Below, one piece after another: positions 7,368-8,107 of a stretch of DNA of 8,107 bases. The notes under the pieces are model-generated. The model did no database searches, was not told the DNA's origin, and saw only the letters and a list, made by a program, of their open reading frames with translations. Position 1 is the first letter of the stretch. The number at the start of each line of letters is the position of its first letter. The position numbers were made by a program, and so were the translations under genes. Source of the stretch: Bacteroidales bacterium (GTDB lineage: Bacteria > Bacteroidota > Bacteroidia > Bacteroidales > JAADJA01); NCBI GenBank assembly GCA_029934735.1, contig JAOZLR010000009.1:7018-15124 (forward strand). Direction: 5' to 3'.

Positions 7368-7901
7368 TTATTCATATTTAAAAATATCTAAAAATCCTTT
7401 TTCTCCAGCATAATCTCTAGCCGAACTATATAAATAATCTTCTGGATATTGCACAATCTCAGCTTTTACAGGATTATTATGAATATAGTTTAATTTTTGC
7501 TCAAAAAAGCAATTCGTTTCCAATTCTTTTGCTTCATTGCCGTCCTTCCAGAATTTATAGTTATTATTTTTATTAACCTTAAATTTTTTAAGCATCCAAT
7601 CTTTTCTGCTTTCAACAGCATTTCGTTTAATCTCTTTAATTATAGTTTGGCTCGTAAATTTTTTGAAGTCTCTTAAAATATTTGACAAATGAAATCCTTC
7701 TTTTGTCCCCGCAATAAGATGTAAATGATTACTCATAAGACACCAGGAAAAAATAATTAATCCTTTATTCTTTTGACTGTATTCTAATGATTCAACTATA
7801 ATATGTTTATAAATAGGTCTGGTAAAAATATCAACCCAATCAACTACGGTTAGTGTTAAAAAATAATTATATCCTTCAAAAGTTTTATTTTTTATTCCCA
7901 T
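7368..7901 (-). CDS. REP-associated tyrosine transposase (RAYT/TnpA_REP, HUH Y1 family)
   Basis: A 177-residue single-strand DNA transposase related to the IS200/IS605 TnpA group. The HUH motif is H59-L60-H61 within CLMSNHLHLI (54-63), expected to bind the catalytic metal. The likely nucleophile is Y139 in LNYIHNNPVKAEIV (137-150), the family's conserved Y-I-x-x-NP-V block, followed by DYLYSSARDY (155-164). FWKDGNEAKEL (117-127) matches another conserved RAYT segment. Such enzymes cleave and rejoin REP hairpins. I chose the ATG at 7901 over a TTG two codons upstream; GAGA lies about 10 bases before it. It is apparently intact, has no accessory TnpB, and lies between two direct copies of a hairpin element. 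Unlike IS200 elements, RAYTs are usually single-copy per genome lineage and are thought to be domesticated; whether that holds here cannot be seen. Confidence 0.88.
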   Translation of the reverse strand: MGIKNKTFEGYNYFLTLTVVDWVDIFTRPIYKHIIVESLEYSQKNKGLIIFSWCLMSNHLHLIAGTKEGFHLSNILRDFKKFTSQTIIKEIKRNAVESRKDWMLKKFKVNKNNNYKFWKDGNEAKELETNCFFEQKLNYIHNNPVKAEIVQYPEDYLYSSARDYAGEKGFLDIFKYE

Positions 7902-7926
7902 AATCAATTCTCTTTAATCCATTTGC

Positions 7927-7973
7927 TCTTTCGGATTTTAACCCCGGCCTCGTGTGTTAGTTAATCCGAAAGA
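7927..7973 (+). repeat. REP-like hairpin B1
   Basis: TCTTTCGGATT (7927-7937) pairs perfectly with AATCCGAAAGA (7963-7973), eleven base pairs. The inner stem TTAAC (7938-7942) with GTTAG (7956-7960), the 2-base bulge (TT here, CT in A1) and the 13-base loop repeat the geometry of A1 although the loop sequence differs. Confidence 0.8.
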
Positions 7974-8005
7974 TTTGTTACAATCACATTTGTTTTGTAA
8001 AATAA

Positions 8006-8048
8006 TTCCAGATTAGCCATCGTCTTAATCCATAGTTAAAACCTGGAG
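8006..8048 (-). repeat. REP-like hairpin B2, inverted relative to B1
   Basis: TTCCAGATT (8006-8014) faces AACCTGGAG (8040-8048), with seven Watson-Crick pairs, one A-C mismatch (8012/8042) and one outer T-G pair. On the minus strand the A-C mismatch becomes a G-T wobble. It is a slightly decayed counterpart of hairpin A2. Confidence 0.7.
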
Positions 8049-8059
8049 CAGCTATACCG

Positions 8060-8107
8060 TTAATCATTTAGCTCATTCCATATCAAATCCTTCAATTCCA
8101 TCAGACC
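8060..8107 (-). CDS. Possible C-terminal tail of an unidentified gene (5' part outside window)
   Basis: On the minus strand the frame is open from the window edge to a TAA at 8060-8062, giving the last 15 residues GLMELKDLIWNELND. The other two minus-strand frames are closed within this stretch. The peptide is acidic and helix-like, as protein C-termini often are, but 48 bases are too few to show that it is coding, and no product can be assigned. The stop lies 6 bp beyond repeat copy B. Confidence 0.3.
   Translation of the reverse strand, partial: GLMELKDLIWNELND

Larger units (their letters stand above)
7231..8053. mobile_element. RAYT transposase flanked by direct BIME-like repeats (REPtron-like unit)
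   Basis: A minus-strand HUH transposase gene is packed between two 129-bp direct repeats with only 8 and 23 bp to spare. The outer ends also resemble each other in inverted orientation: TATAGCT at 7227-7233 and AGCTATA at 8050-8056. I see no clear target-site duplication. The arrangement matches REP/RAYT units, where the transposase binds and cleaves the flanking hairpins as single-stranded DNA. That the 823-bp unit moves as a whole is inference; the transposase may instead act in trans on scattered repeats. Confidence 0.7.
7925..8053. repeat. BIME-like 129-bp element, copy B
   Basis: Direct repeat of copy A (7231-7359), same length and orientation. Its first ten bases (GCTCTTTCGG) and the GATTTTAAC and GATTAGC cores are identical to copy A. 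Its end arms are more diverged from each other (13 of 18 positions match as inverted repeat). It starts 23 bp upstream of the transposase start codon, so it lies in the position expected for that gene's promoter or leader; I found no good TAnnTTTG match in it on the minus strand. Confidence 0.85.

Overview
The window reads as chromosomal DNA from a member of the Bacteroidota, probably an uncultured or environmental lineage. The base composition is AT-rich. The first gene ends in a gliding-motility-associated C-terminal domain (type B sorting signal of the type IX secretion system), which is specific to this phylum. The spaces before the start codons are A-rich, mostly without strong Shine-Dalgarno sequences, and one start (mobA) has a good match to the Bacteroidota promoter element TAnnTTTG. 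I could not place it more precisely.

Layout. Bases 1-1182 (+) hold the 3' part of a large secreted, type IX-exported protein with fibronectin III-like segments. It is followed on the same strand by a small P-loop NTPase of the THEP1 family (1253-1795). Convergent to these is a minus-strand pair: a six-TM PAS hybrid histidine kinase with a C-terminal receiver (5848 to 3590), then, 90 bp downstream, an MscS-family mechanosensitive channel (3499 to 1811). Diverging from the kinase is mobA, a molybdenum cofactor guanylyltransferase (6010-6606, +), which converges on a PAP2-family membrane phosphatase (7214 to 6651, -). These are ordinary housekeeping, envelope and signalling genes without an obvious shared pathway.

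The right end (about 7227-8056) is the part that stands out. A small HUH/Y1 transposase of the REP-associated (RAYT, TnpA_REP) kind (7901 to 7368, -) lies between two direct copies of a 129-bp non-coding element (7231-7359 and 7925-8053). The copies match at 107 of 129 positions with no gaps. Each is a pair of hairpins in opposite orientation sharing the same core (GATTTTAAC ... GCTAATC or a close variant) and each preceded by GCT on its own 5' side. This is the architecture of a BIME (two inverted REP sequences) plus its transposase, a 'REPtron', but with sequences unlike the enterobacterial GTAG-type REPs. It is the best candidate for a little-described system here.

The last 48 bases may be the 3' end of another minus-strand gene. 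No tRNA, rRNA, CRISPR array or riboswitch was recognised, and no gap between genes exceeds about 165 bp.
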